In this document: positions 9,941-21,250 of the stretch, one piece after another | Layout: the number at the start of each line of letters is the position of its first letter | Position numbering within the stretch: the first letter of the stretch is position 1 | Made by a program: the position numbers and the translations under genes | The notes under the pieces: model-generated | The model's input: the letters and a program-made list of their open reading frames with translations, nothing else | What the model was told of the DNA's origin: nothing | Database searches by the model: none | Source of the DNA: Dendrolimus kikuchii | Taxonomy: Eukaryota; Arthropoda; Insecta; Lepidoptera; Lasiocampidae | Assembly: GCA_019925095.2 (NCBI GenBank) | Contig: CM034411.1 | Span: 11,966,001 to 12,030,000 of the forward strand | Length of the DNA: 64,000 nucleotides | Reading direction: 5' to 3'

Positions 9941-11811
9941 TCTGCTGATTCGGACCAGCCCTTGGTGTTTGTCTCATTATTAAATTCATTATGAAAACTC
10001 GGCACCCCAACAGATTAATTAAGAAGACAGATTAACAAGAACGAATTAGTAGGAAAGAAAGAAGGTAGAACATTTATTATAAGATCTATAAAATAGCGTT
10101 ACGAAACGCGATATTCTGAGTCATCGGGTAGGTACCGTACAAGCAATCAACGCAGCAATCGAACCGACTAATTTGTAACACTAACCTCAGCCCGGGACGT
10201 CGTCTGCGGTCTGTCGAATGACAATATCTATGAGGGTATCACCGCAGATGTACTGACTGTGTTATTGATTTGCTTTGAGGGTAGTTAGGTTTAGTTCAGA
10301 TCTCTATTGTGGTATTAGATATACATAGCTTTACTATCGTGTATTAATTTATTAATTATTATATTAAACTTAATTATTATAATATTAGGGTCTGTTACGT
10401 TACGTTTTATGCACTACTTTACTCATGTATAATAATATAGCACAGATTAGATAATGTCATAAATGTGTAGGTATAATATTATTTATTTATAAAAAATCTA
10501 CAGGTGAATACATTTGAATAGATGATACTACAATGAACAAAAGAAAGCCAATGATGGGTTTTCACGAATAAGCTATTGATTATAAATAGCATGCAGACGT
10601 AAAAAAGGCACCGAGATACTTAGTCACTGTTGAAAAAATTAAGGCTTAGACATCGCTTGGCTCCTGAAATACTGATCACATAAGGGCCGAAATCATCGTA
10701 TTTACTTACAGGGTTTAAATAATTACTTGCTCGCACTATACATGAATTTTGACTGTAAGTGATAAAACTTAAAGGTACACTAATAGGTTGATGAAATTCA
10801 ATAATGATTAGAAAATAGATATGCAGACATTGAGTTGTATGTATGTACTACGTACTATAGAGAAGCTATTCAAAACAAAAGAGTTCGAACTTGATGAAAG
10901 CGGGGCCTGCGCGGGGCGAGCGTGCCGTGGACTGACTCATGTATTTGCTGCAGCGCTAAAACACTAGTTATGCTATCTAACCACACTATTAAATCATGCA
11001 GCGCTAGATCGCTTAGAGAGTGTAGTTTAAATTCGTCTGAAATGTTAAAATGGAAAAAATAAAATAGAATCAGATGTTTTATCGAGAATACAACAAATTT
11101 ACCGGTGAAAAGTCACCCCTTGACTTTCTTGAGTGGTTTGAATAGTATCTTAGTACACATCAAGGCATTTTTTTAATAGTCACTTTTCACTCAAACACGT
11201 AAGTGTCGACTACAGCCCGGCGCAGACAGATCGAGTTCTTGTCCATGGACCATAACGAGTATTCAAATAAGCTAGTTACGGACGCCTTCTCTGGTACGTA
11301 GTATATTAAACGGTTAAACCTCATTGTGTATATATCACGTAGTCGATAAGATTTTTGTATATATAGTCCAAGTTAAAATAAGATCAATTGAGTACCTAAT
11401 TATATCGACAGTACATCTCGTCTTATTTTGTACTCCCATCTTCAGCGGTCGAGCTAGCTGCCGCGGTGATTGAGGGATGGTCTAACGCGATAGGGGGGCA
11501 TTACACCATTTAATGGGGTACCTAACACCAACGCACCACATATATATAAAAACCCGTACAGGATCTATTTTTCAAACAACAGATGAAAGTTATTCATAGG
11601 ACAAAATCCCTTGAATCTTGAAAAAGCAACAAGAAACAAAGAATAAGTTTATTCAATCAACAATACCCCAAATCCCAAAAACAACTGAAGAGATATTCTT
11701 TAATCGATATTTGTTGTAATTAATTATCTGCAATTAATTGCATCTCAAATAAACGTGTATGTATGAAAAGGCTAATGAAAGAAGATGAAGCGAAAGTTGT
11801 TTGTCAGGATC
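9941..11811. other. Unassigned sequence
   Basis: I see no gene. A GC-richer patch near 10900-10930 (GGGGCCTGCGCGGGGCGAGCG) stands out but has no companion features. Confidence 0.4.
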
Positions 11812-11880
11812 GTCACAAGTGGTGATCCATACTCTCTGCCTACCCCCATGGGAAACAGGCGTGATAATATGTATATTTAT
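11812..11880 (+). repeat. Lepidopteran short repeat tail
   Basis: The order TCTGCCTACCCCCATGGGAA then CAGGCGTGATAATATGTATA is, from general knowledge, a common microsatellite-flanking repeat of moths and butterflies. Fragment only. Confidence 0.45.
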
Positions 11881-13334
11881 TTGAAGCTCTATATATGCAG
11901 AAATTTTCATTTTATACTTTATAAGCTAGAAATGGGAGTTTATGCAGGTATATGACAGTTTACAAGGTGTTTCTGCTGATGTCTTTTGCGATTTCATTCA
12001 ATTTCTGTTCAAAGAGAAACTAGTTTCCAAGAGAGTAGAATAGCGAATAAAGTTTAAAAAAAACCTAATTCCAAATTCAAATTGTATCAACGGTTCAAAG
12101 GCGCTGTGATTGGTCGAGCGTAGACTTGAATACAATGGCGGTATAATGCATGTTTCATTAACAGCATTGTGTCGCCACTGAGGCCAAGCGCAGAACCTAC
12201 AGTTCCTTAGTCACCCATACAATGAAGCGACGATTTTAAATTTAGAATTTGCAATGAGGAATCGATTGAAACGGGGTCGATTATTGAATAATTTAGTTCG
12301 AAGCTCCAACATTCCTTATGCAGCTACATAGACGACTAATAAATTTTAACATTGAAAAAAAAAACTGGCGTATATAGACTATATGATCGATGAAGAACAC
12401 GATGCAATTTTTATTCAAGTGAAATCTTCTTTAGTAACTTTGAGCATTTTTGGGATGGCGAAAAAGCACTAAACTAGCGTGACCGTCACGCTCAGGTACA
12501 AAGTTTTCACTTCTGACGTGCAGTCCTACCACTGACAGTTTTCTTTAGATTTCTTGTCTGATATTTTGTTTGAATTGTACAGAACTGAAAGGTCACAATG
12601 GTATTCAATGATAATGACTTCAAGTTTATTTCTATATGGTTCATAACTTAAACATGTTGCTAGAAAACTTGCTATTCTCTTACAAAATCTAGGGTGTTTT
12701 GGCGTTTTGTAAGGTGATAAAAAAGTGTCTCAATTGACTTAAATGTCCTATCCTATCACTATCAGCCCCAAAGTTGTCCGTTATACAGTTATTACTAACT
12801 ATAAAAAAGTATATTAAAGCTTGTGTATTTTATGTATGTCTTGCACATAAACTCCAAACTTCATATGTTTGTTTTCAACGGACACAAAAAGCGACCAGAA
12901 ATCTATATTATCGAATGAAAAACGAAAGAATTCCTATTCATAAATTCTAAGGCCAAACAAAATTATGTATTCGCCTTGAAAAAGGTTTTTAGGGTCCTAT
13001 TAATATTTCCTACTAATTCGAAAATAAAACAACAGGAGTTCCAATAAACAAAGGGACAGAATTCAAAAGGGATGTTTTTAATACAAAAAACTAGATATCA
13101 TATTTTTCAGAGTTGCGTCACAGCTAAAGCGACGCTATGTTTTAGTTTTGTCATTAACTTTTAGAACGGTTTGATAAGAAATTGATAAGTTATGTTGAAC
13201 ATACAGTTTTTATTATGGAAACGTGTAAAGGCAACGGTGACCACGTTCTATTGGGCTGGTTGTCAGTCCATAATTATATCTATTTGATAGACTGAACAAA
13301 AAACATATGTTTAAATGTAAGTACAGACCCACTT
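11881..13334. other. Unassigned AT-rich sequence
   Basis: Nothing convincing. A GGCGCTGTGATTGGTCGAGC segment near 12102 resembles a dispersed DNA repeat but has no second copy in this window. Confidence 0.4.
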
Positions 13335-13560
13335 ACCAAGATAAATAAACAAACCCTGCATGTGTTATGGGTAATATACATACCATACCCAAAAAAAATT
13401 GGGGCCAATCGCAGTTAAACTCTGACTAAGGCAAATAAAAATATTTTTTTCCTTTTCTTTACGACAGACACCATACAGATAATTGAACCCGAGACCTTTG
13501 AGATCTAGTGCTCATATAGATAGTCCAGTAAGACCTCAGAGACAGTAAAAGATGATGCAT
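13335..13560 (-). mobile_element. SINE-C-like tRNA-derived fragment
   Basis: On the minus strand GAGGTCTTACTGGACTATC leads to GGTCTCGGGTTCAATTATCT, a degraded B box. The far end (ATGGGTAATATACATACCAT) matches the SINE-C body motif around GTAATATAC. Confidence 0.45.
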
Positions 13561-14503
13561 TTGAATATTATTTAGAATTTTAATACTTCTGAACTGTGCT
13601 TATATTATAATTGGTAATATGCAGTGTAATATGATTTTCGAGTCCATTGTACAAAGCCTTTCGTCAAGTCAAAGACAATACAATTTAGTCAATAAATGAT
13701 AAATTCATGCAGTCTACACATACGTTAAAATAAATAACTTTTTATTGTTCATCAGGTAATAGCTAAACTAAACTTATAATTATAAAAAAAAAAACACATG
13801 AGCAATGAACTGGAAAAAGCTGCATATAAAGACTAAGTATTAGTCATTAAACCTAACTTATATTACGACAATTGTACAGTTTCATGTAGTGAGTATTAAT
13901 TACATTTTTCCATTCAACTCTTATTTATGCTCCTTAAAATTTGTAACTCCAAGTAAGATCATTTATAATATTAAAACCATGTCTTATAGGGGTAGCATAG
14001 CTTTCGTAAGCATAGCTTTTACTATGAAACAAGACTATAACCGCGGCGGGCGTCCTTTCATCCTATCTCAGTGAAACGAAAGATTCCAATGACTTTTGAT
14101 CTTAAATAAAATATGGCGGATTTAATTAATAAGATTACAATGTCTACCATTTGTGTTATTAGATCAAATATTATGATAACGCTCCGTTTAGAGATAAAGA
14201 AGCTCAATTATTTTGAGCATTTAATGTAATATATTTCTTGTCACTTTGTATTGTATAGAGACATCTTAAAGTAGCATCTTGCATACAAATATTTATACAG
14301 AAGACAGAATACCATATGGAATTTTCGAATTATTACACAATTTGTAAAGTTGGAATATTGATTTTTTTGAGATTGAATAAAATGATCAAATCTATATAAT
14401 AACGAGCGTAAAGTAATTTTTGATGAGGAATGTTGTTTACAGCTGTTAGTAATTGTGATAAAGACAAAGAAACGTAGTAGACAATCCAGCTGTTCTGCAT
14501 CTG
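13561..14503. other. Unassigned AT-rich sequence
   Basis: Small open frames only. Nothing recognised. Confidence 0.4.
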
Positions 14504-14547
14504 TTTGTTTCGGATATATGATAAAAGTATCATATATCCGAAACAAA
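14504..14547. repeat. Perfect 20-bp hairpin
   Basis: Arms 14504-14523 and 14528-14547 are exact reverse complements separated by the 4-nt loop AAAG. The stem contains TTTCGGATATATGATA. It lies about 25 bp before the left boundary proposed for the Harbinger element. Confidence 0.8.
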
Positions 14548-15063
14548 GTAAAAGAAAAACTTAATTTTTATTTATTGAGAACATCCTCAATATTCGATCT
14601 CAATCCTAAAATGGTTATCTATCCAGATTTTAACCAATCCATCGATCGATCCAAAATCCTCGTTTCAATATAACATCTGGTTATAAAATCTCACAAAAAA
14701 AAAGGGATTGGTCATAAATTTGTGTCCTCCCGAACGTTTCGTTTCACGCAGTTTTAGTTAAGAGTTCTTTAGATTTTGATGATAATTTTTACATTCAAAG
14801 TAGTATATTTCACGAATAAACATAATATTTTTTATATTTATTAATATATATTTTATAAATAACCTTAGGGGATTTATTAAACATTTTAGCACACGTTCTG
14901 TTCTTCTGTAACTCAAACCTTTGAATAGGAACGGAACAGCATCTTAAGAAAAATAAACTTCACGCCAGTCAATTTGATATTATTAAAATGTTGTTGTTTT
15001 TGTAAGCAAGTATTAGATATTTAGGTAGTTTAAAGTTTGTTTTGTAGCAAGAAAAACTAGAAA

Positions 15064-15673
15064 ATGGAGAATTTAATGGTAAGTAAACATTATGTAACTA
15101 AATATCTATTGAATTACCCATCATATTTATGAATAAATAACAATTTTCTGTGATAAAATTAATTAAATACACAACCACAAGGACAAGTGTGTTTTATTAC
15201 TTTTTTAAAACAACATATTTGTTAATAATTATAGATAAGATATTGTTAAGTATGGTGCAAGTAAGTTTGTCCTGGTTGGGCGGTTGTTAAAGTTCTACTA
15301 AATAACCCTGTTTAGTAAGAATATAAGTTATTGTGGACAAGTGTTATTACATTTGAGTCACAACTTAGATATCCTAGGTCTGATTCCCCCCCTGTGTATT
15401 GAAACTCGCACACTGAGTACATACATATAGTAGCCTCAATGACTCAATTTTACAACTATTGCAGATGTCAATGACATTAAGATTCTGTAAACTACATATA
15501 AAATATAATTCTAGAAGGAATTTAATTATAATATTTAAATGCAGATTATTATATCACATTTTGTTTTCACAGGTGCCAAACGCAGGATGATAAAAAGTGA
15601 TGATGGTTGTGAAGCCAGAAATAAAGCTATAGAATATTATATAGTCAAGAAAAAATTATTAGAGTATGGTTGA
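15064..15673 (+). pseudogene. Remnant of the Harbinger second gene
   Basis: A possible first exon ATGGAGAATTTAATG (15064-15078, MENLM) is followed directly by a GTAAGT donor. A TTTTCACAG acceptor at 15564-15572 leads into a frame reading AKRRMIKSDDGCEARNKAIE then YYIVKKKLLEYG and a stop at 15671-15673. In PIF/Harbinger elements the accessory protein ends in a charged helix with an xAxEYYxxKKKLLE-like character, which is what this shows. The SANT/Myb-like DNA-binding region that should lie between is missing or unrecognisable. Expression and function are unlikely. The call depends on the neighbouring transposase. Confidence 0.45.
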
Positions 15674-16364
15674 AAATATTAAATTAGAGAATGACAAGTA
15701 AAATTAGAGATAAGGAATTTGAAGGCAGAAAATGTATAAAATTGTTTGTTTTAGTCATATTAATTCATTTAGTTTTTAATAAAAAAAAAATAAGTTCTAG
15801 GATGTTTTACATTTGTATATTTTAATTTTAAGTTTGTGTGTATAATGTGAATGTAAATATTAATAGTAAGTAACCTAAATGTAGCTATTAGAATTACCTA
15901 CATTAAAAAAGTTTTTAATAATATGTAATGATGTACCTTTTATGTTGAAATTAAACAATGTTATAGTATGATCTGTATATTTTATTTCCTGGACATTATT
16001 CCATTTAAATCTAGCATAATTTAAGTAATAGCCATCATCACAACACATATTTACATGAACTTTAAACAATTTACAAATCCTATAAATATAAATAAATGTG
16101 AAAGTTTGTTTGTGTGAGTGTTTATTTGTCAATAACACAAAATGGGTGAAAGAATTTTCAGTAAAGTGTAGCAGTAGTACAAACATAGCTTACAATCTCC
16201 ATTAACACAGGCAACTTTTTATTTCAATATATTATACACACATAATATATATTTAGAGGCAGGTATAATATATATGTGTATTATTAAAAATAATTTGAAA
16301 TTGTATCTATTCTATGAGTAACATTATTTTCCAAATTTTCTGATGTCACAGTAACTTTCTCACG

Positions 16365-17690
16365 ACAACTCTACTTCAGGGACCACTTCCTCAATACTAG
16401 GTCCTACAAATGATGCGAAGAACTGCTGTAGCTATTATAACCTTTGTTATATTTTCTCAGGACAATCGCATTGTCAGTGATATTACTGGGAAGCAATGTT
16501 TCCAAACACCTGTACAAAGAAATATATTTTTCAAATTAAAAAAGAAATGCTATTTCCTACTAGTAAACAAGTGGGTACTTTCTTTACTGCTTCCATTTGA
16601 CCTATGTTTCCTGTACATGTAAGAATGTTTACATTTTAAATAGAAATATATTTTAAACTAGCTGATGCCTGCGACTTCGTCTGCGTGGTGCGGTTTTTTA
16701 ACTATCCCACGGGAACTTTTTAATTTTTCGAGATAAAAACTATCCTATATGTTGACCAGGGATATAAGCTACCACCATACAAAATTTCATTTAAATCAAT
16801 CCAGTCAGTTCGGAGATTAACTGGTACAAACAGACAGACAAACAGAAACAGAAAATTTGAAAAAAATCTAAATTAGTTCTATTTCACTTCTTACATCCCC
16901 TGACTCGGTATATAGCATTTTTTCTCATTGTACAGAAATTCGACCTCTACAGTTTTATTATATGTATAGTTGTAAAAATTCTTACATGTACATAAAGCAT
17001 AGGTCAAATGGTAACAGTAAAGGAAGTACCCACCTGTGGTAAGCAATATGAGTACCTAATAATCTTAAGTGTTAGTTTTACCTTTCAATTGTATTTCTAG
17101 TTTTTATGTGGGCCTCATTGTATCTGATTTCTTGTGTAGTTGATGGGTTTAACAAAGGTGCAAGCAAGTCAGTAAAAATTGTGTTATATATTTGAAATAG
17201 AAGTGACAATATAATATTGCCAACCTCTTAATATTGAGTTCAGTTTCAATGAATGGCACCATATACTCTAGAAAACCGAGTGATATTATAAAATTTGTCT
17301 GTAGTCCAGAACAGTATATTTGCCATACAATCTAGCAATAGCAGCAAATATATCTGCCACTATCCTACATACCGCTGATAGGGATACACCAACAAAATCA
17401 GCCACCGAATTTAGCATTGTCCCCAATGCATAAAATCGTAGAGTTAAGTAAAAGTTGATGCAATGGTGGACAGCCGTTGTTTCTAAAAATAGAATTGAAT
17501 ATTATTTTAGGTCATCTAATGTATAAAGCAATGTAAATATTATTAAAACACTTTACCGCCTCGATTTCACTAACAAATGGCATTATTTCGTTCAAAACCA
17601 TTTCAACGGATGTTTTGTTTATTCTAAACTTTGCAAGAAGTTTATTTTTGAGGACTCTGCTCTTTCTAGTTCGCCGTCACTACTATCCAA
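16365..17690 (-). pseudogene. HARBI1-like transposase, core deleted
   Basis: The minus strand carries, in order: LLAKFRINKTSVEMVLNEIM (ends 17557, followed by a GTAAAG donor); an acceptor at 17483 and FYLTLRFYALGTML with NSVADFVGVSLSAVCRIVAD (17290-17482), the helix-turn-helix region of HARBI1; LLAPLLNPSTTQEIRYNEAH then IKTRNTIER (17082-17185), followed by another GTAAAA donor; and GVWKHCFPVISLTMRL then TKVIIATAVLRIICRT (16400-16509), the conserved end of the nuclease domain. Motif order and spacing fit the family. The stretch that should hold the first two catalytic aspartates, between helix-turn-helix and LNP, is absent. Frames do not join cleanly and there are stops, so this is a dead copy rather than a domesticated host gene. 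Rep-E interrupts the region. Confidence 0.72.
16663..16968 (+). repeat. Rep-E, long form
   Basis: It begins CTGATGCCTGCGACTTCGTC and continues through ATCCTATATGTTGACCAGGG, CATTTAAATCAATCCAGTC, then ATTAGTTCTATTTCACTTCT and ends TCGACCTCTACAGTTTTATT. Copies at 29056-29380 and 59150-59465 share the same extended 3' part. It sits between inverted copies of one transposase segment (16568-16628 and 16976-17035). Confidence 0.7.
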
Positions 17691-18045
17691 ATCCCATAAT
17701 TGAAGTAACATTTCAATCACTATCACCATCACTCGCAAATAACTCCATTATTACACAAGAATCTCTCAATATTGGGGGATCGCAAATAAAGATCGATTGA
17801 GGTCAAAAACGGATCTGTCAAAATTAGAGATCGTTTATTGAAAACGCGTAGCTGTCACTTTCATACAAGTGGCAATCCAAAAATGCCGGATCGCCCTCCC
17901 AACGATGGATTCGTAAAACGGATCGACGAAACGATCTGTGGATCGAATATTGAAATCACAAAAGTAGGAAATGGATTGAAAATATCGATTTTGGATTAGA
18001 GATTAAAGATTGAGATTGCATATTGAAAGCCGCCTCTATGTAACC

Positions 18046-18425
18046 CTAATAATAACAGTACTCAATCGAAAATATCACATATCTCAAATAGTAATCAATA
18101 GTTATCATTGAAATTGGTCTGAACGATGTTATCGATGACTAGCGGTTGCGGCAGACGTTGTCCTGCGCTAAAAAATAAAAATCTAGAACCCGATTCCAGC
18201 GCCAAGTATTTTGTTTAAATTGATGGGTTACATTATAGAAATTTTAGTAGGAATCCGTAATTTTTATATAGCCTATGATAATCAGGGATAACGTAGCATT
18301 CAAATGGTGAAAGAATGTTTAAAATCGGTTCAGTAGTTTTTGAGCTTATTCGTTACAAACATACAAACATTCAAAAATACAAATCTTTCCTCCGTACGAT
18401 ACAAGTATAGATTTATTTTCAGATT
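18046..18425 (+). repeat. Dispersed repeat fragments
   Basis: AAAAATCTAGAACCCGATTCCAGCGCC (split: AATCTAGAACCCGATTCC, then AGCGCC) near 18178 recurs at about 53325. Further on, AAAATCGGTTCAGTAGTTTT followed by ACAAACATACAAACATTC is a Rep-E-type 3' end. Confidence 0.5.
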
Positions 18426-19144
18426 TTTCCACTTCATAATATAATATTTAGAGTGAGAACATACAATTTTTAAAACCGAAACCTATATAATAGCTACTTA
18501 CTACTGACAACTATTTAAAAAGTAATTAAAAAAAACATCGTTATGTCTTTTAGGATCCGATCAAAGATATCTCGCATACGATTAAGAATTACATAAAAAA
18601 TTTAAAAGCATGTAAGGTGGCCCTGATATTTATTTTTTGCATTTTCACTACACCTTTGTGTAGCGGCGGATAAATGCATCTTGACAAATTTAATCTAATT
18701 AAAAATAGCTGTGACATACAAAAACAGACATAAAGACGGACAAGGATTGTACAAGGATTTCGTTCATAATATTTTCTTAAGTTTTCGCGACTAGTATACA
18801 TAATAAAACCACGTCTTAACGGTTCTAAGCGCGATAATTTATTTGATTTTTGTTATTCCGCCACTTCGGCCACTTTTCAGCAGCCGTGATCGCGGAAAGC
18901 AAAGATGTCAAGTGTCAATGAGTTCTTAAAGTCTTGTTTAGCCTACCGCCAACTTGTTGATTTTAATTATTTAGTTTTAATTTTGTTTATGGTTAAAATC
19001 TAATAAATTACCGCGTCTAAAATCATTAAAACGTAGTGATTTCTTTCATGTCAAAATGACCACGGAATCCTATTAAAAATAAAACAAATTATGAACCGAA
19101 TAATACTAAATCATACTGTTATTGACCAACATATATGCATAGAC
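18426..19144. other. Unassigned AT-rich sequence
   Basis: Nothing recognised. A small minus-strand frame at 18589-18801 is unsupported. Confidence 0.4.
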
Positions 19145-19488
19145 TGGGGTTGCCAACAGTACTATAATATATAGTATCGTACTATATTTTAGTCAATTGT
19201 ACCTACTATTACCATAGTACAATTGTATTATAGAAAAATTATATAGTACGAAATGTACTATATTTTCATTGCTGATTAGTTTAAAAATTATAGATCTTTG
19301 CTTGCCAGAGCAAAAAGTAGTAATAAATACACATGAACAATGCAATAATGAAATAAATAAAATATATAATAAATATTGAAAAATAAATGTATACTTCTTT
19401 TTTAACTAAATTTGCCAAAAGTATTACAACTTTTATAGCTTAAAAACAGAAATACTATATTTTATTCAAAAACAAGGTGACAACCCTA
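19145..19488. mobile_element. MITE with hAT-like ends
   Basis: The block begins TGGGGTTGCCAAC and ends GTGACAACCCTA, near-matching inverted ends. GCATAG precedes it (19137-19142, with AC following) and follows it (19489-19494). That could be an 8-bp TSD with two changes, as expected for hAT elements. The interior is very rich in ATAGTAC/GTACTAT words. There is no open frame. Confidence 0.55.
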
Positions 19489-19494
19489 GCATAG

Positions 19495-20408
19495 CATAGA
19501 CATACATACATATGTCGCATTTTACCACACACCTGCAATTAGGTTATCATTGCAAATTCAGTTTGTGAGATCAAGATAGAAGCAACATGGCGGCCACTCC
19601 GCTACCCCTTAATGCCGAATGTCACGAGCTTCAAATCAAAATCCTGCCCCCACATAATTAGAGTGGTTTCCACTTGCAAGCCGCTACACACGGGAAGCAC
19701 ACTTTGCGACTAATAGTCGCATCTGTTCTATGCTCAGACCTTAGACCATTAACAGAAAGACGGAGTTTCGAACTCTCAAAGTGAAGCCGGCTAAAGTATG
19801 CCGATCGCACCGCAGTAGGTTACGAGAACTCAGTATTAAAACAAATTAAAATTAATTGGATTAGTACGGGTAAAGGTAGAAGAATAGTTTCAAGTGGATA
19901 AATGGCTATTAACCAAATACGTGTATAATCTATATCTTTAACTTGTGTATGTATGTACGTATGCATGTGAATATGTATGTATGTGAATATGTGTGTGTGT
20001 TTAATTTTTTATAATTGTAATTATTAATGTAATTATGTATATGTATTATGACTATGTAACATGTTTTCCTCAAATAAAATAAAAAATATATATCTGTACA
20101 AATATTATAAATAGGAAAAATTTGTATTTTTGTATATTTGAAACGAATAAACTCATAGATTACTGGTCCAATTTCAAAAATTCTTTCACCATTAGAATGC
20201 GACATTATTCCTTAGTAACGTAGGCCATAATTAATTTAAATAATCGGGTTCTAATTTTTATTCAAGGAAGAACAACGTCTGACGGGACCGTTAGTAGTAC
20301 ATAAGTTTAGACGTACAAGTTTTTAAAAATGCTTCGCTTTATTTGATTCTTTTGTTTGCTCCGTCTATATTTACATTTTTTCTGTGGCTCAGATTTATGG
20401 CCTTATGG
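19495..20408. other. Unassigned sequence with simple repeats and a SINE-like tail
   Basis: (ATGT)n-like runs lie at 19945-20010. At about 20095-20215 AATATTATAAATAGGAAAAAT, then ACTGGTCCAATTTCAAAAAT and TCTTTCACCATTAGAATG, match the repeat at 48294-48410. No gene. Confidence 0.45.
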
Positions 20409-20640
20409 TCAGTTCCTATAGCTTACTATGCATTCACTTGTCACGCAGGGACCGTCCTGCGATCCCTCCAGCCCCAGTACATCATAGGGAGAAGATGAGC
20501 GAAGCAGCGCCTGCGACTCCCTCTTAGCCGCCACAGGACAGGGATTCGCCTGCTCATCCTTTTCCCTTATTCTTTCGGCGGCCTTCTTCTGCGACATAAC
20601 GTCCTCGCAGGAAAACATCCCTTGAACCTAGCTGTAGCAC
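20409..20640 (-). pseudogene. C-terminal scrap of an R1-like LINE polyprotein
   Basis: The minus-strand frame (69 residues) begins MFSCEDVMSQKKAAERIREK and continues DEQANPCPVAAKRESQAL. From knowledge of the family, R1-clade reverse-transcriptase proteins end in FCEDVMxxKExAERERE, so this is the very end of such a protein. The related pieces at 52470-52870 and 62770-63245 show the same motif. No upstream reverse-transcriptase sequence remains. Confidence 0.6.
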
Positions 20641-21143
20641 TCGAAGGTTCCTTTCATCCATTAAAGATTTACGGTCTTATTCATATTGAGTTATAGTAAG
20701 TTTATAGGTCAAGTGACTCTAACTCAAGATGGATAAGACCGTTAACATATAGAATTAGGATTATTTATTTCGGGTGATTTTTAGTCGCGTAATCGTCTGC
20801 CGTGCGGTACACCTCTTGACGTGTCCTCACCGCAAGCCCGGGGCGAGCGTAGGGTTCGTAATTGGGCACGTAGACACTCATTTGCAATCGCAGACGGTTC
20901 AATTGACCGGCAGATTGGTATGCATAATTTCAATTTAAAATTGGAACTTTTTAATAATATTCCATCTGGCAACTTTTTTTGACAAGATTGAATTTGAATA
21001 TGGAAAAGTGTAGGCGGTGTTTGTTTTGAAATTAGAATGAAATTCAAATGTCAAACACGAAATGTTTTGGGAACTTTCCCAACTGACTGCTATTTAGGAG
21101 CCATTTATTATTTTTAATTGTTTTTTTTTCTGTATAATATAAC
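20641..21143. other. Unassigned sequence
   Basis: A GC-richer stretch at 20790-20850 underlies an unsupported minus-strand frame. Nothing recognised. Confidence 0.4.
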
Positions 21144-21250
21144 AATAACGGCCCATAAATGTCTCACTGCAAGGCTCTGGCCTCCCATTATAGGGGGGAA
21201 TGGACAATATCCCCACCACGCTTATCCAAGGTGTCTTGGCAGTTTTTTTT
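21144..21250 (-). repeat. SINE-B-type 3' portion
   Basis: ACGGCCCATAAATGTCTCAC opens the match. The block continues with a GGCCTCCCATTATAGGGG segment and CCACGCTTATCCAAGG, the antisense 3' end of the same family as 58064-58320. Confidence 0.6.

Larger units (their letters stand above)
14570..18045. mobile_element. Decayed PIF/Harbinger DNA transposon
   Basis: Remnants of the two genes typical of PIF/Harbinger elements lie inside: a DNA-binding/accessory-type gene on the plus strand (15064-15673) and a HARBI1-like transposase on the minus strand (16365-17690). The suggested ends resemble each other in inverse orientation: CAATATTCGATCTCAATCC near 14590, and on the minus strand CAATATGCAATCTCAATCTT near 18020. 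That similarity is imperfect, so the boundaries are tentative. The element also contains a Rep-E insertion at 16663-16968. The whole is about 3.5 kb, a usual size for this superfamily. Confidence 0.6.

Noticed and set aside
16365..17690. Domesticated HARBI1 host gene
   Set aside because: Exons do not join in frame, there are stops, and the segment with the first two catalytic aspartates is missing.
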